Positions 10,036 to 21,982 of a DNA stretch of 64,000 bases are shown in pieces. The stretch is from positions 18,342 to 82,341 of the forward strand of contig NW_025946085.1 in the NCBI RefSeq assembly GCF_000764305.2. The letters are read 5' to 3'. The translations under genes and the position numbers were made by a program. The notes beneath the pieces are model-generated. The model was not told the origin of the DNA, made no database searches, and was given only the letters and a program-made list of their open reading frames with translations. Origin of the DNA: Hyalella azteca. Taxonomy: Eukaryota > Arthropoda > Malacostraca > Amphipoda > Hyalellidae. The first letter of the stretch is position 1, and each line of letters begins with the position of its first letter.

Positions 10036-10241
10036 AAGCAGCAGCAACAACAGCAGCTGCTAAATAGCAGCAAGAAGCGCCAGCTGCAGCAGCAACTTGC
10101 TGCTTCGCGTCAATTGTTTAATTGCTCTAGCAATTGACGAAGAGAAAAGTATTGACGTAGTCAATACTTTTCTATTGACGCGAAGTCAATAGAAAAAAGT
10201 ACTAACTATTGACGCGAAGAAAAGTAAGAAATGATGACATG
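10036..10241 (+). repeat. Duplicated end of the last exon, interrupted by palindromic insert
   Basis: Bases 9931-10001 (poly-Gln and SSKKRQ coding region) recur at 10036-10103 just after the stop codon. The matching end (attgacgcgaagaaaagtaa, then gaaatgatgacatga) reappears at 10207-10241, so about 105 bases separate the two parts of the second copy. That insert is made of inverted and direct copies of the same tail, including a perfect 14-bp stem (10143-10156 with 10160-10173) and a three-base loop. Confidence 0.85.
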
Positions 10242-10715
10242 ATCTCTGGACACGCGGGTCGAATACAGATTCTTCTCATTTTGATAGTTGATATCATTTA
10301 GCGATTGTGATATATTGAAATTGTTCGTGGCATTTGAGACGGGGGATTCTGTATAATAACTGACATAAAATAATAGATTAAAATGAAAAGTCATGTAAAA
10401 GTGAATACGTATTAATCTCCCAATATTTTCGCTTTATAAACGGTCAGTTCATTGAACTATACGTTATTAGCGCGATGATATAATTTTATTGTTGAAATAT
10501 GTATAAAAACAGTGGAACTTGCAAGTGTAACCTTGGGGATCGATTAGAATTTCATTATGTAATAATTCTACTCAATTAAACTTGACGAAAAAATTGAATT
10601 GAAATTTTAAACATAAAGTCTATTTGCGGGCGCATGCTGGTGAAATTCCTGCCGTAAAGATAGCGCAATGTTCTAGATAAAAGTAGTGATAGGAGAGAAA
10701 TACAAACAATTCGTT

Positions 10716-10721
10716 AATAAA
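10716..10721 (+). terminator. Possible polyadenylation signal of the first gene
   Basis: AATAAA lies about 690 bases after the stop at 10028, followed by a T-rich stretch. It is the first canonical hexamer I see downstream on this strand. Confidence 0.4.
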
Positions 10722-10894
10722 TGTTTTTATTGATAGACAAAATTATATTAGTCGCAATACAAAAAGAGTTATTGTAAGTAATATTAAGGTTGTCAAGTGG
10801 TAAGGGCGACATTACCATTAGGAAGCAACCGCATGCATAGTCGACGCCCCGTGTAAATAGGATCTGATAATATGGAGGTGAAGACCAGACTAGT

Positions 10895-11095
10895 ACGCGG
10901 CATGTGATGTACAGGACACGTGATGTACATGGCATGTAATATACATGACATGTAATATGCACATGTAATGTACACGACATGGGATGTACATGGCATGTAA
11001 TGTACACGACATGTGATGTACACATGTAATGTACATGGCATGTAATGTACAGGACATGTGATGTGCATGACATGTAATATCCATGACATTTAATG
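10895..11095 (-). repeat. Degenerate 15-16-bp repeat
   Basis: About twelve units of the type atgtacatggcatgta or atgtacacgacatgtg, rich in the palindrome ACATGT. Open reading frames across it encode only Cys/His/Met-rich repeats and are not genes. Confidence 0.85.
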
Positions 11096-11099
11096 CCTA

Positions 11100-14000
11100 C
11101 CATGAAATATTGCAACGGTTGGCACAATGGATAAACTATGCCCTCGGAATGGGGTACGATAGTGGAAACTAGCAATCCGGGGGTAATAGAGGGCTAAGGT
11201 TCGCAATTTAGCTCAATATTTATTAAGTTTACAAGGGAAACATGCTAGGGAGTTGTTGATTCGCTCGTAAGGAGCGAACAAGATCAGGAAGCACCTGCTA
11301 GAAACGACTGCATCATGGCTAATGCTTATAAGTTTGTGATCCAGACGCACTTGGGCACTGACGCGTATCTATCAAGACAAACTTCAACAAAAAAGCTATG
11401 CAGGTCTTGAAAAGGCACAGAAAACTTTGCAGCAAATCCTTGCTACCCAAGGGCGGCCCAAGCAACTGACACGAAGCTATCATGTGAACAGAATTGGTGA
11501 CCTAAGTCCCTCGACCCTCCTCAAACTATTATGAATTATCTTTGCTCGATACGCAATCACTTTGAATTCCTTTGAAACTTCTAATCGAATTACTTCGATG
11601 GTATACATCGCTACCATTTATTATTATTATTATTGTAACCCTAGAAAACTAGGCTCAAATGGAGAACATGACTCAGAGATTCACGAGAATGGCCAAAACA
11701 AGATTTAATCCTGTCGACTAGTTGTATGGTACACGCTTTGGTAACGAATATAAGCAATATTTAAAACTAAATCAGTAATTATTAATAGAACTTTAACCAA
11801 GAGGAAATTATCTAAGAATATCGTGTGGACACGTTCTACGATACAGGGGAAAGTAGCTACAGTAAGTAAAGGCGAATCAATGAGGTCGATAAATTTCTTG
11901 CAGCCATAAACAATATGTTCTGAGAGAGATACGACTAGAGCTATCAACCTGTCACATTTGAAAAAGTATTATTTCAATACATCACTCAATGCGCGTGAAA
12001 GTATGGAATAAAGATGTTAAAAGTCGATCGGAAAGCTGCAAAGTATAGAACGCTTAGACGCTTCTATTCTAGAAAGCGTAATACGTATTAATTAAATTAC
12101 GTGCTCAAATTGAACAAACGAAAAATTATCAAGTAAATGATGTGCATTTGAAGGCATGTGATGCGAGAGCGCCAGCAACACGCAACTGAGAGTCGGCAGT
12201 GCTCAGTGCGCTTAACAAACTACAAAGAAAAGATGATCATGGGATAACGAAGAACATTCTTGGCAATAATTACAATCCAACAGGCCTGATAAACTCAAGA
12301 AAAAACGTTTATGTATAATTGTAAGAACTACGGCTAGCAATTCCAAGACATGATGGTTCTTTGATTCGAATTCTGGAATTAATGTTGGCAGTAGAAGCGA
12401 GGCGCAAGCGTCTTTGTGAAAGTTACATTCCGCGGATCTTGTAAGAACGATTTACGAAGTACAAAAAACGCTAAAGTTAGAAACCTACGTCGCGATATTG
12501 AGATGACAATGTGACATGGCACAGACTTGATAAAATAAAATACATTCAGAATTTACAAGGAAACGAGCTATCCTCATAAGAGAGTGTGAACACGGCAGAT
12601 TTTCATCAGCGCTTTTTAGGACTTATTTATACTTTTGTTTCATTGGAACAAACCAGACGGCATTGTTCTTAAAATCTCATCATTCTCCTCGTTTTTTTTA
12701 AAGAAATCACTAGAGGCTAATGGGGAAAATGACGTCCAAGTGTTGTTCTCCTGTAACATTGGCAGCCTCTTCAACTATAGACTTTACGCCAAACCAATAA
12801 AGTGAAGTTGCATATCAATATGAAAGTCATACTTTGTTGGTGTAGAAGTATAAACTTCTGACGTCAGTTCAAAACATGAATACATTGAATACATCCTAAA
12901 TCTGCTTGCACTTCTAATTGCTTTGATTTTAATTACCTCTAGTCACAGGAATGGACACAGTTACGGTACTCATTTTAGGCATCAATAATTATCAAATCTA
13001 GATCAATCATAACTCAACCCAGAACATTAATGCTCAAGATCGACAATGCTTAACAAACCTTGCATAAAGTAACCTTGTCCATATTAACCTTCGAATTCAA
13101 TTTCTGCTTAACTAGGCACAAATAAATTGAATTTTCTCAATTTTATGCAATAAAAATGGTTGACCAGAGATAGTAATAACACTTGGGTAAAGGAACATCT
13201 ATAGCAACGGACACGTCTAATGAAACTTAATGGACAGAAACGAAGACAAAGTACGGCCAGCTTAAACAAAAAACAGACGAATCGCTCTTCAATAATATTT
13301 ATGGCGTAGTAGTTGAAACTTCTTCATTAGATTTAATTTTGTCCAGAACTATTCATTATTTAGGATTCAAATTGGCATCGAAATGCTTGACTTGAAAGTT
13401 GGCAAATGATATCATCCGAATTTGATTTCATCCAATGGATGAAATTTGTGGAAGCGTTCCGTGGACGATAGCTTTAGGTTCGCTAAATAATCGATTACAT
13501 AAAATAGAAATCAATCAAAATACTGTGCCCACGTATGCAACGGCAATGACATTGATTATTTGTATTGCAATGCCTGGCGCGCAGCAATAAATGTTTTAAA
13601 GTAGAGTGAACACTCGCATTAATTGGATGCGCGTAGGAATACCATAGCGCGGTTAACAACTGTAAACCTGTCACGTCGTGTGGCTTATGTGGACGTCGTG
13701 TGCACATCGTGCGTCTCGCGAGTGTATTGTGATGTGCTTCGTGCGTCAAGAGGTACATCGTACGCCTTGCGTTTACATCGTACGCTAGGAACCTATCATT
13801 TTGACAGAGGTACCACACCATTACATGGTATCAACCATACCGACTAAAAACGTGATAGCAGCAGCACTTGAGAGCTGAGTTGCATAACATAGTTTATAGC
13901 TTCTAACATACTTGCTATCATGGTTGAATTAATATTAATTCAACCATGCTTGCTATGATCCTCATAATCAAGAATAAAGAGGAAATAACGACTTCTCAAT

Positions 14001-17000
14001 AAATGAGAGAATTGAGAGTAATAAGCATTTGTGACTGGACCCACTAGGTCTTCAGGGACTAAAGTGAAGCGTAACTATAATAAAGGTCTCTTTGCTTTAC
14101 AATAAATTTGACCAAAATTGACTATTCTTTGACGATGAAGTTAACATCTATAAAAACATTCAAGTAATTTAACAACAATCAATAAATAATGCGGTAGGTG
14201 TCAATACATTTAACCAAGGACTTATTATTATTTGCTGTTAATAGAATGGTCCGGTAACTGCTAGAATAGAAATCATCGAAAGAAAAATTTAAGAAACTGT
14301 GTCATCAGTGGCCGGCTGTATTTGATTAGAAGTACAAGTACTGACTATCAACATCTGCTATAATCAACGGTGAACAACATGAAACTTATCCTATTCGTTT
14401 CATGATGACACATTCATGATAAATTACCATGATATTTGGCCACTAATGATGATAAACAAGGATATCACTAAATCTTACATAGACATGGCTTGTTCCTGCA
14501 GAGAAGTTTGGCTATTAAGGCGAGTCGAGATTTATTTAACAAGTTAACAAACATGTAATCTTCATTTTGTTGATATTTAGCTCACCTAATAACAACACTG
14601 AACTATTAAAATAGGCCTATTTCAATCCTGAATGGATATATTTTCATCAGTGCAATTTTTTATTTAAGACTTATTTTGTGTCGAACGCTTCTGAAAAATG
14701 ACCTGGAAAGCATTTTAGTTCCCAGTCAAGGAGCAGAGATTTGTGAAATCTAAATAAGAACGAATAAGGACTTGACAACTTTGCATTTTCTGAACCCAGT
14801 CACCGAGTACCACATTAGTTTATCACAGTTTGTCCTATCAAAGCTGCTTCTTGATTGCCTACCCAACCATCCACACTGGAATCTTCGAAATTGGCACCGA
14901 CGTTAAATAGTAGAAAACTCGATCTGGATGTCATCAAATGTCTGTCTATTTTGGCACATCAATTTTTTTTATTTGAGACTTTGTCTAGCAAGGCGGATCA
15001 CATTCAATTTTCCTGAACAGCTTAACGCAGTTAACATGAAGGATATAGCACGTTAGTCCGTCAACTTGATAACCGGTGAGAACCTAAATCAGCCTTTTTA
15101 GCAATCTTTAACACACGTTTTAGCAATTCTTTAACACATCGATACTTCCAGGACAACCTATGCCTCAATTCTAATGTGCTTCATAGTTCCGATATAAGTT
15201 CAGTGTCAGAAGGCATTCATGAAACACGGCCTAAGCATTAATATCCTAACAATTCTAAGCACAGTAATTTGTCTTGTATTTGGCACAATTTGGCATCTTG
15301 GTGGTCAGGAAGTATATCCTCGAACATTCCATTACAATTATCTCTTCATGAACAGAAATACGTAAAAACATTGCCGCTCCGTAAACTTCATATTCGGTCA
15401 CTTATTACATCGGAAGCTAAATGTACGCATAAATATTTTTGGATAACGTGTTATCAGAAAATATAACAAACAAAATATCCAAAGTTTTTGTTTATCAATT
15501 TATGTCGAGAGAATTTGTGAAAAAAAGTATGGTATTACTATTACACATTTGAATCACTTAATCGGTCGGAAATTAAAATGTGTGCAAACACAGGACACCC
15601 TGGATAACGTACGTGTTATCAGAAAATATAACTAACAAAATCTACCAAGTGTTTGTCCATCAATTTATGTAGAGATAATTAGTGAAAAATTATGGTATCA
15701 CTATTACTCATTTCAAAAGTTGTTTATGGTAAGAACATGCATTTTATCACACGAGTAAACGAGTGCAGCAACGACAGGTACGGAGACTGCATGAATGGAA
15801 GACTTATGTCCATGTTCTTTGATTATGCGGACAATATGAAAGAAACGAAGAGAGTCCATGTCAATATGAAAGGAGAACAGAGGGAAGAACAAGTGAAGAA
15901 TAGGGAATGAGTAATAGAAGGAGGAACATATGGAGAATATGCAGGTATGGCTGGCTGAAAAGAGGGCAAATATACGGAACACGGCCAACGTTACATCCGG
16001 GACCCGAGGGCGGGGTGACTTGCCTAGCGACGACTCGGAGACGGAGGACGACGAAGGCGGCGCATCAGCTTGACCGGGGGCTACGAAGTCCCGAACTCAT
16101 CATAAGGTCATATAGAAGAAAGGATGCAGAACATCAAGCAAGACTTTCTTGCTACATTTGAATGAAGAATACAAAAAGGACCAGCAACAGCACCATTGGG
16201 AATTATTTTGACTAAATCAGGATGGTAGTCAGAATTGCAGCAACCTGAAAACTTAAGTTAATTTCACACAAGAAACTCGAGCTCATTTGTTACCGCAGTA
16301 GCTACTTACAAAGAAGTCTAGTAACATCTTCAAGATGATCAGGCTTAATTGGGTTGATGCATTTTTTCTTATTTAGACTTATTACGAAACGGCAAATGAA
16401 GTGATTGTTGGATATACTTTTGTAGCGAGCAGACTTAATTCGATTGAAGTACTTTTAATACTTATAGCGAATCGTAATATTTAAATTTTTGACGAATCGG
16501 CGGGAATCAAAGCAAGTTAGCGCGTCAACATAAGTGAAGCTCATCAGTTTCATTTCTGTATGTTCAAATGAAGTGATGGACTTGTACTAGTAGGCTTGTG
16601 ATCAAGCTGTGCCTCTATCATCTACAACCAAGAACTATCGCCAAACGCACAGTTCAGTCATCACTAGCGTTACTAGCTAGTATATAATGCCCTAAGCACC
16701 TTCACCAGCGGCCCAACAATGATATCAAACACTAGGATCCAGGAGTGCTAATTATATAGTCGCCAAATCATCAAATGGTAATTAACCTCATGACGGCCAC
16801 GTTTATAATCATTGCTGTCATCGCAAGCCGCGTTTTGGTGCTTGGTAATGGCGGATATACCCAAATGCGCCCGAAGGTTCTTCTCTCAATGCCTTCAGTT
16901 TTTCTGTACGTCCTTTCCCCACAGTATCCAACGGACAAAATAATTCTGATCAACAGAAATTTTCGTCGAAAGTTAGTTAACAAAAACACCAACAACAAAT

Positions 17001-20000
17001 AACAGGTAATAAAATTGATAAATTACTTGAAAACAGTTGCATAACTGGCTACATGTAAGCGGGAATGAAAGCTCCAACAGAATTCTCCGTACGTAACGAT
17101 CGTGGACGATAATTATATGTCGGGCGTAAAAATTATTCGAGGTGCTAACGAAGGTATAGGGAATGTATAACATCACACACGGGCCGCCAAATGGAATAAA
17201 TCGACGCTCCTCAAAATATATTACAAATGAACTCAAACAAAGAATGGATCAAATTGTTCAAATGGTGACACACTTTCTCGCCCTGCACAGCACGAGCCCT
17301 TGCACTCATACGCCCTCGTGTCGGACCATGCGGGGTAAAATTAAAAGGTAAGGTTGGGCAAAAGCCTTGCCCACCACAAGGGCTAAAAACTAATCGTTAT
17401 TTGGACAAAGTCTTGTCTATTTTTCTGAGTGCACCACAAACATACAGTTAATAACACCGGAGTTAATTGGAAGGCTGTCCTCGATATGCAATATATGAAA
17501 ATTTTTACGGAACGTTACATATTAACAAATAATAAACGCATTTGTTTTAGAATCCACGTTGAGGTCTACCTGCAACTAAATATAATTTTCAGCGTTTAAT
17601 ATCCAATGCATTTTATACTTTTTTTATACTTTTTGCCTAGAAAAATGCGGCGGAGAATCTTACATTGATGACTTACGACGTCAAAATGACCGTGATAACA
17701 GCTACGCGCGCTCTTTCTGCTCGTATCAATTCAATATAACTTCTATCATAAGAACAAAAAATCAACTTTTTACGGAAGTTAAACCCTTTTAACATTTTTT
17801 TTACTGGCTATCATCACTTCGGTACATGTTTCTCCGACAACGCTCCGACATGTTTCTCCGACAACGCTACAGAAGACAACCGCAGTGCGTCTTTACTTTA
17901 ACATGACCATCGGAAACAACAGATTTTAGAGAGCTACGGTAATGCAACAAATGATGATGAAACTTTAACAAATTCCTATTGTCACATATAAAATGAGCTT
18001 AGAAGGCGACGAGTGAATCAAACAGTTGTCGTTTCTTCTTAAACGTGCATGCCTAATACATTCTGGCGCCTGAAACCATAGAATACAGAAGCCTAATTCA
18101 ATCGCCAATTTTATGTAATCATAGAATTAGTAACGTAATTATTTATGATAATTAATAGTTAAGTGATGAACACAGAACCTTGGCAGACGTCACCGGTGAA
18201 CGATCGTAGACATCAAAGCATTTATCAACGGCGAAACAAATTGCGCCCAACATAGGAAAAATTTCGAAAACTCCGTTTATTAAATAAAATCGAAGTCCAT
18301 TTACGCTTTAGCGGTATAAAAGGCACAAGGAAGGGAGACCAACGTAGCAATAAGTGCCACTAAACTAAACCCACACAACAGCATCCACAAAATACCCCAC
18401 CATCTCCAGATTGATTACAGATTTTGTTACCGAAGTGACACCAAAAGTTATCATAACAGTGACAAGATCTGTTGCGCACATGCGCAACTTACTTTGTTGG
18501 TATAACAAACCTTCATGATCACAAATTTAGAAGATACAGTAAAGAAGTCTCCAGTAAAAATCTAAAGATAAATACTCTGATAAATCAACGCTGAAGTATA
18601 TAAATGAAGTTAAAATCAACATCTAATACTCGTAAATATTTAGTTTTTGTAACAAAAATAATATACAAAACAATTCGGTGAAAAAATTTTGGCACCGTTT
18701 CACCACCTATAGAGGTTCGGTCAAGTTTCGACAGATAGAAGAAGAACTTGAATTACTACTTGAAAAATTTTCACGTTTTTTAAGAAACAAAGTTGCGTAA
18801 AAAGTGTTTCAGTTATTTACGCAATTAACTTTGGTGTCAAGCGTTTCTATTCGTAAGCAATCAAATTTCTGAACACACGTTCAGATTCATCCAGAAATCG
18901 AATTTTACCGCAATTCTGCACACGTAACAAACGTGTTCGGGGCGTGCAAATAACGCGCGCTTTATAGCAGGGAAGGCAACAGCATGTTCAAGTTAAGTGC
19001 AACATCTTAATATTTTACGATGAGAATAAATCTATATAAAAGCGTAAAAAGATAATTTGATGAACTAGGCTACTTAGTTTGTAGTATACCCTATTTTACA
19101 TATTAATGACTGTTAATATAAAGCCTTGCGTAATGCCACTGTAATATGTGTATTTGGTAAGATACGCTTAACTCTACAATCAATGACTGCGAAGAGTTGA
19201 GAAAATGTGCACATGCGCGAATGTCTCGTGCTATTCTATCATACAGTCACCGGGAAATATTTATATGAACATCAAAAAGTTAAATTTAGTGCAATGAATC
19301 CATTCAAAGTAAAATTTCCTAATAGTGGAACACAGTTACACGTTCATGACATGAACGATGACATTTATATATATTAACTGAAAGAATTGATAGGTTTCCG
19401 TACGAGCTGTGTGAGAGAACGCGTCAATAAGAAATTGTGACGAGAAAAAATTTCTAAAGAATTTGTGAGAGATGCTATTTTGGTAAAAAATACTCTTACA
19501 AATTGAAGAATCCAATCATCATTATCGTATAATTTTTAGGAATTCATAACAGACGAGAAACTTGGGTTAATCTAGGTGCCATTTGGGACTAGCAAATAAT
19601 GCAATTAATTTACCGATAAAAAACATTATGAACGTCATTGTCGCGTCGCACGTTTACAGCGACGAGGTCAATAAGTGTTTAAAAATTACATTAAGACAGC
19701 GATCTCATTATGGAATTAGAAGTAATATTGTTAACACCTGAAATATTTCTTTGTCCTGCAAGTGAGATTAAACGCCTATTGACAACAGTGATGTCCGATA
19801 AGTTCAGTATAACAACGAGACTTGTATCGCTTGTTGCTAAGATGTTATGCGAGTCTACAAGACTACGCTACTGTAAAGGTCACTTAAGAATGTATAAGTA
19901 TAAAGAGAACAACAATTCAAAGGCTTATACAGACTATACAATAAAATCTCAGCTAGTGTGTGACTTGTGTAAGGTCGCCTCTCAGTGGTCGAATGGTCAA

Positions 20001-20680
20001 TATTACCAGAAACATTAAACCCAGAAAAAAAACTCTACATTTAACAATCATGCCCTCCATATTTTACCCTCTGACTGAACTAGACGTACGTTACTAAAGC
20101 GTTTCCAACGTTAAAAACATACCGGCTTTGTAGTATAAAAGTGCGCTTATAGTCTCCCATAACAAAATGTATTAATCGATTGCATAGTCCACCTTGGAAC
20201 GAAGCGTAATTGCCGAGTTAGGTTAACTAGAATGGGCAGTATACATGCGAGATATGGCAACGCAACTTTCGTCAAGTTGAATTTATAAAGACAAGTGAAG
20301 ATTACAGTTGATATCAATAAGGATTTCCATGGCATATAACCGAAGCTCTAACAAACAACGAGATTTCAAAACTGCACGCCGTAAGTTTATGGCAAATTTT
20401 AGAAAACAATTTTTTTTACAGGTTTCTTAAAAAACATTCTAGGCGATAAAAATTACGATAATTATAGTAAGATGTCGTTTTGTTTTAGCGTGCGACGGCA
20501 ACGTGCTTCTCGACGATATGTTAGGGCAAGTAGTATAATTAACTAACTACATATTTTATTAATCGGAACAACCAATTCAACTGCGACACTGTGAACACAT
20601 CGGCGGACCACAAAGTGCTTTGCGAACGAAACCTAGGAGAGGTCAAAGTTGCATTGATACTTAAGTTTAAGCGAACTTGA
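11100..20680. other. Gene-poor AT-rich region
   Basis: I find no ORF with recognisable protein similarity, no tRNA and no long tandem array. A short GC-rich patch at 15980-16120 (ggacccgagggcggggtgac) and another at 17290-17340 differ from their surroundings and may be transposon debris. A (tta)n microsatellite lies near 11620. The ORF at 19710-20018 (102 codons) matches nothing I know and has no supporting splice or composition signal. Confidence 0.6.
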
Positions 20681-20689
20681 TGGCATCTA

Positions 20690-20890
20690 ATTGATGAACC
20701 GTTCCAAACTTTGATATATCAAATCAATAAACCGTTCCCAAATTTGAAGTATCAAACCTATGAACTGTTCCGAACTTTCAAGTATCAAATGGATGAACCT
20801 TGAAGTATCAAATGGATGAACCATTCCGAACTTTGAAGTATCAAACGGATGAACCATTCCGAACTTTGAAGTATCAAACGGATGAACCAT
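20690..20890 (-). repeat. 33-bp tandem repeat
   Basis: About six copies of a 33-bp unit with gatgaaccattccgaacttt and gaagtatcaaacg, some truncated. Confidence 0.9.
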
Positions 20891-21063
20891 TCCACTCAGT
20901 CAGGCCCTCTACTGGACTCAGTCAGGTCCTTTACTGGACTCAGTAGAGAGCCTCGATATCCTCACTTGAGAACTGAGAGCGAAATGACTGGAAATCTCAG
21001 CAGCTACTGAAAACGTTGAAGATTCTCAATAATACTATTTCCAACCTAGATAATGGCAACTGT

Positions 21064-21565
21064 CGTCAGTTAAATGGCAACCGGTGACAGGATGCCAAGA
21101 GGCAACCGGTGACAGTATGCCAAGTGGCAACCGGTGACAGGATGCCAAGTGGCAACCAGTGACAGTATGCCAAGTGGCAACCGGTGACAGTATGCCAAGT
21201 GGCAATCAGTGACAGGATGCCAAGTGGCAACCAGTGACAGGATGCCAAGTGGCAACCGGTGACAGTATGCAAAGTGGCAACCGGTGACAGGATGCCAAGT
21301 GGCAACCGGTGACAGGATGCCAAGTGGTAACCAGTGACAGGATGACAAGTGGCAACCGGTGACAGTAGGTGACAGGATGCCAGCGGCAACCGGTGACACG
21401 ATGCCAAGTGGCAACCGGTGACAGGATGCCAAGCGGCAACCGGTGACAGGATGCCAAGTGGCAACCAGTGACAGGATGCCAAGCGGCAACCGGTGACAGG
21501 ATGCCAAGTGGCAACCGGCGACAGTATGCCAAGTGGCAACCGGTGACAGTATGCCAAGTGGCAAA
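21064..21565 (+). repeat. 25-bp minisatellite with AACCGGTGAC core
   Basis: About 19 copies of a 25-bp unit (ggcaaccggtgacaggatgc then caagt). Some 13 copies carry intact AACCGGTGAC and the others have AACCAGTGAC or similar. ACCGGT is palindromic and resembles the core of Grainyhead-type binding sites (AACCGGTT). The array lies about 420 bases downstream of the stop of the minus-strand zinc-finger gene. ORFs across it are repeat artefacts. Confidence 0.95.
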
Positions 21566-21982
21566 CGAGATTATCTCTCCTCAGTCGCAACTCAATTTTA
21601 AAAAACTTAAGAGAATTCATTCTTAGTTAGAGGAAAGCGGCACGGAATGCAGGGGCAAAACGTGTACAAATCTAGTGAAAGTGAAAAATTTCACTATGAA
21701 AGTAGTGAAATATTTGTAATGCTATGCACTAATATTAAGTAGGTTTAACAATGTTGATGAAGGTAAAAAGATCATATAGGAATTAACACGAATCTATAGG
21801 TTTTACAATCTCAAAAATCTTAGCCTAAAGAGATAAGTGTATTACTCGTAGCATATTAAAAGCTATAGTAAAGTTTTCACACTTAGGAAATAACAATAAA
21901 AAAGCTTAAGGAGTTATTAGGGAAAAATTCTACAACGACTCAAAGATTTACTGCATGATAATCGAGCGTAAAAAATTTGACG

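Noticed and set aside
10714..11175. Cys/His-rich open frames suggesting small metal-binding proteins
   Set aside because: They are translations of a degenerate acatgt-rich repeat in several frames.
19710..20018. A 102-codon ORF in the gene-poor region
   Set aside because: No recognisable similarity, domain, splice signal or composition bias supports it.
21066..21620. Long minus-strand frames with regular LPLGILSPVATWHPVTG units
   Set aside because: The 25-bp period is not a multiple of three, so all frames stay open through the array; this is an artefact of the minisatellite.
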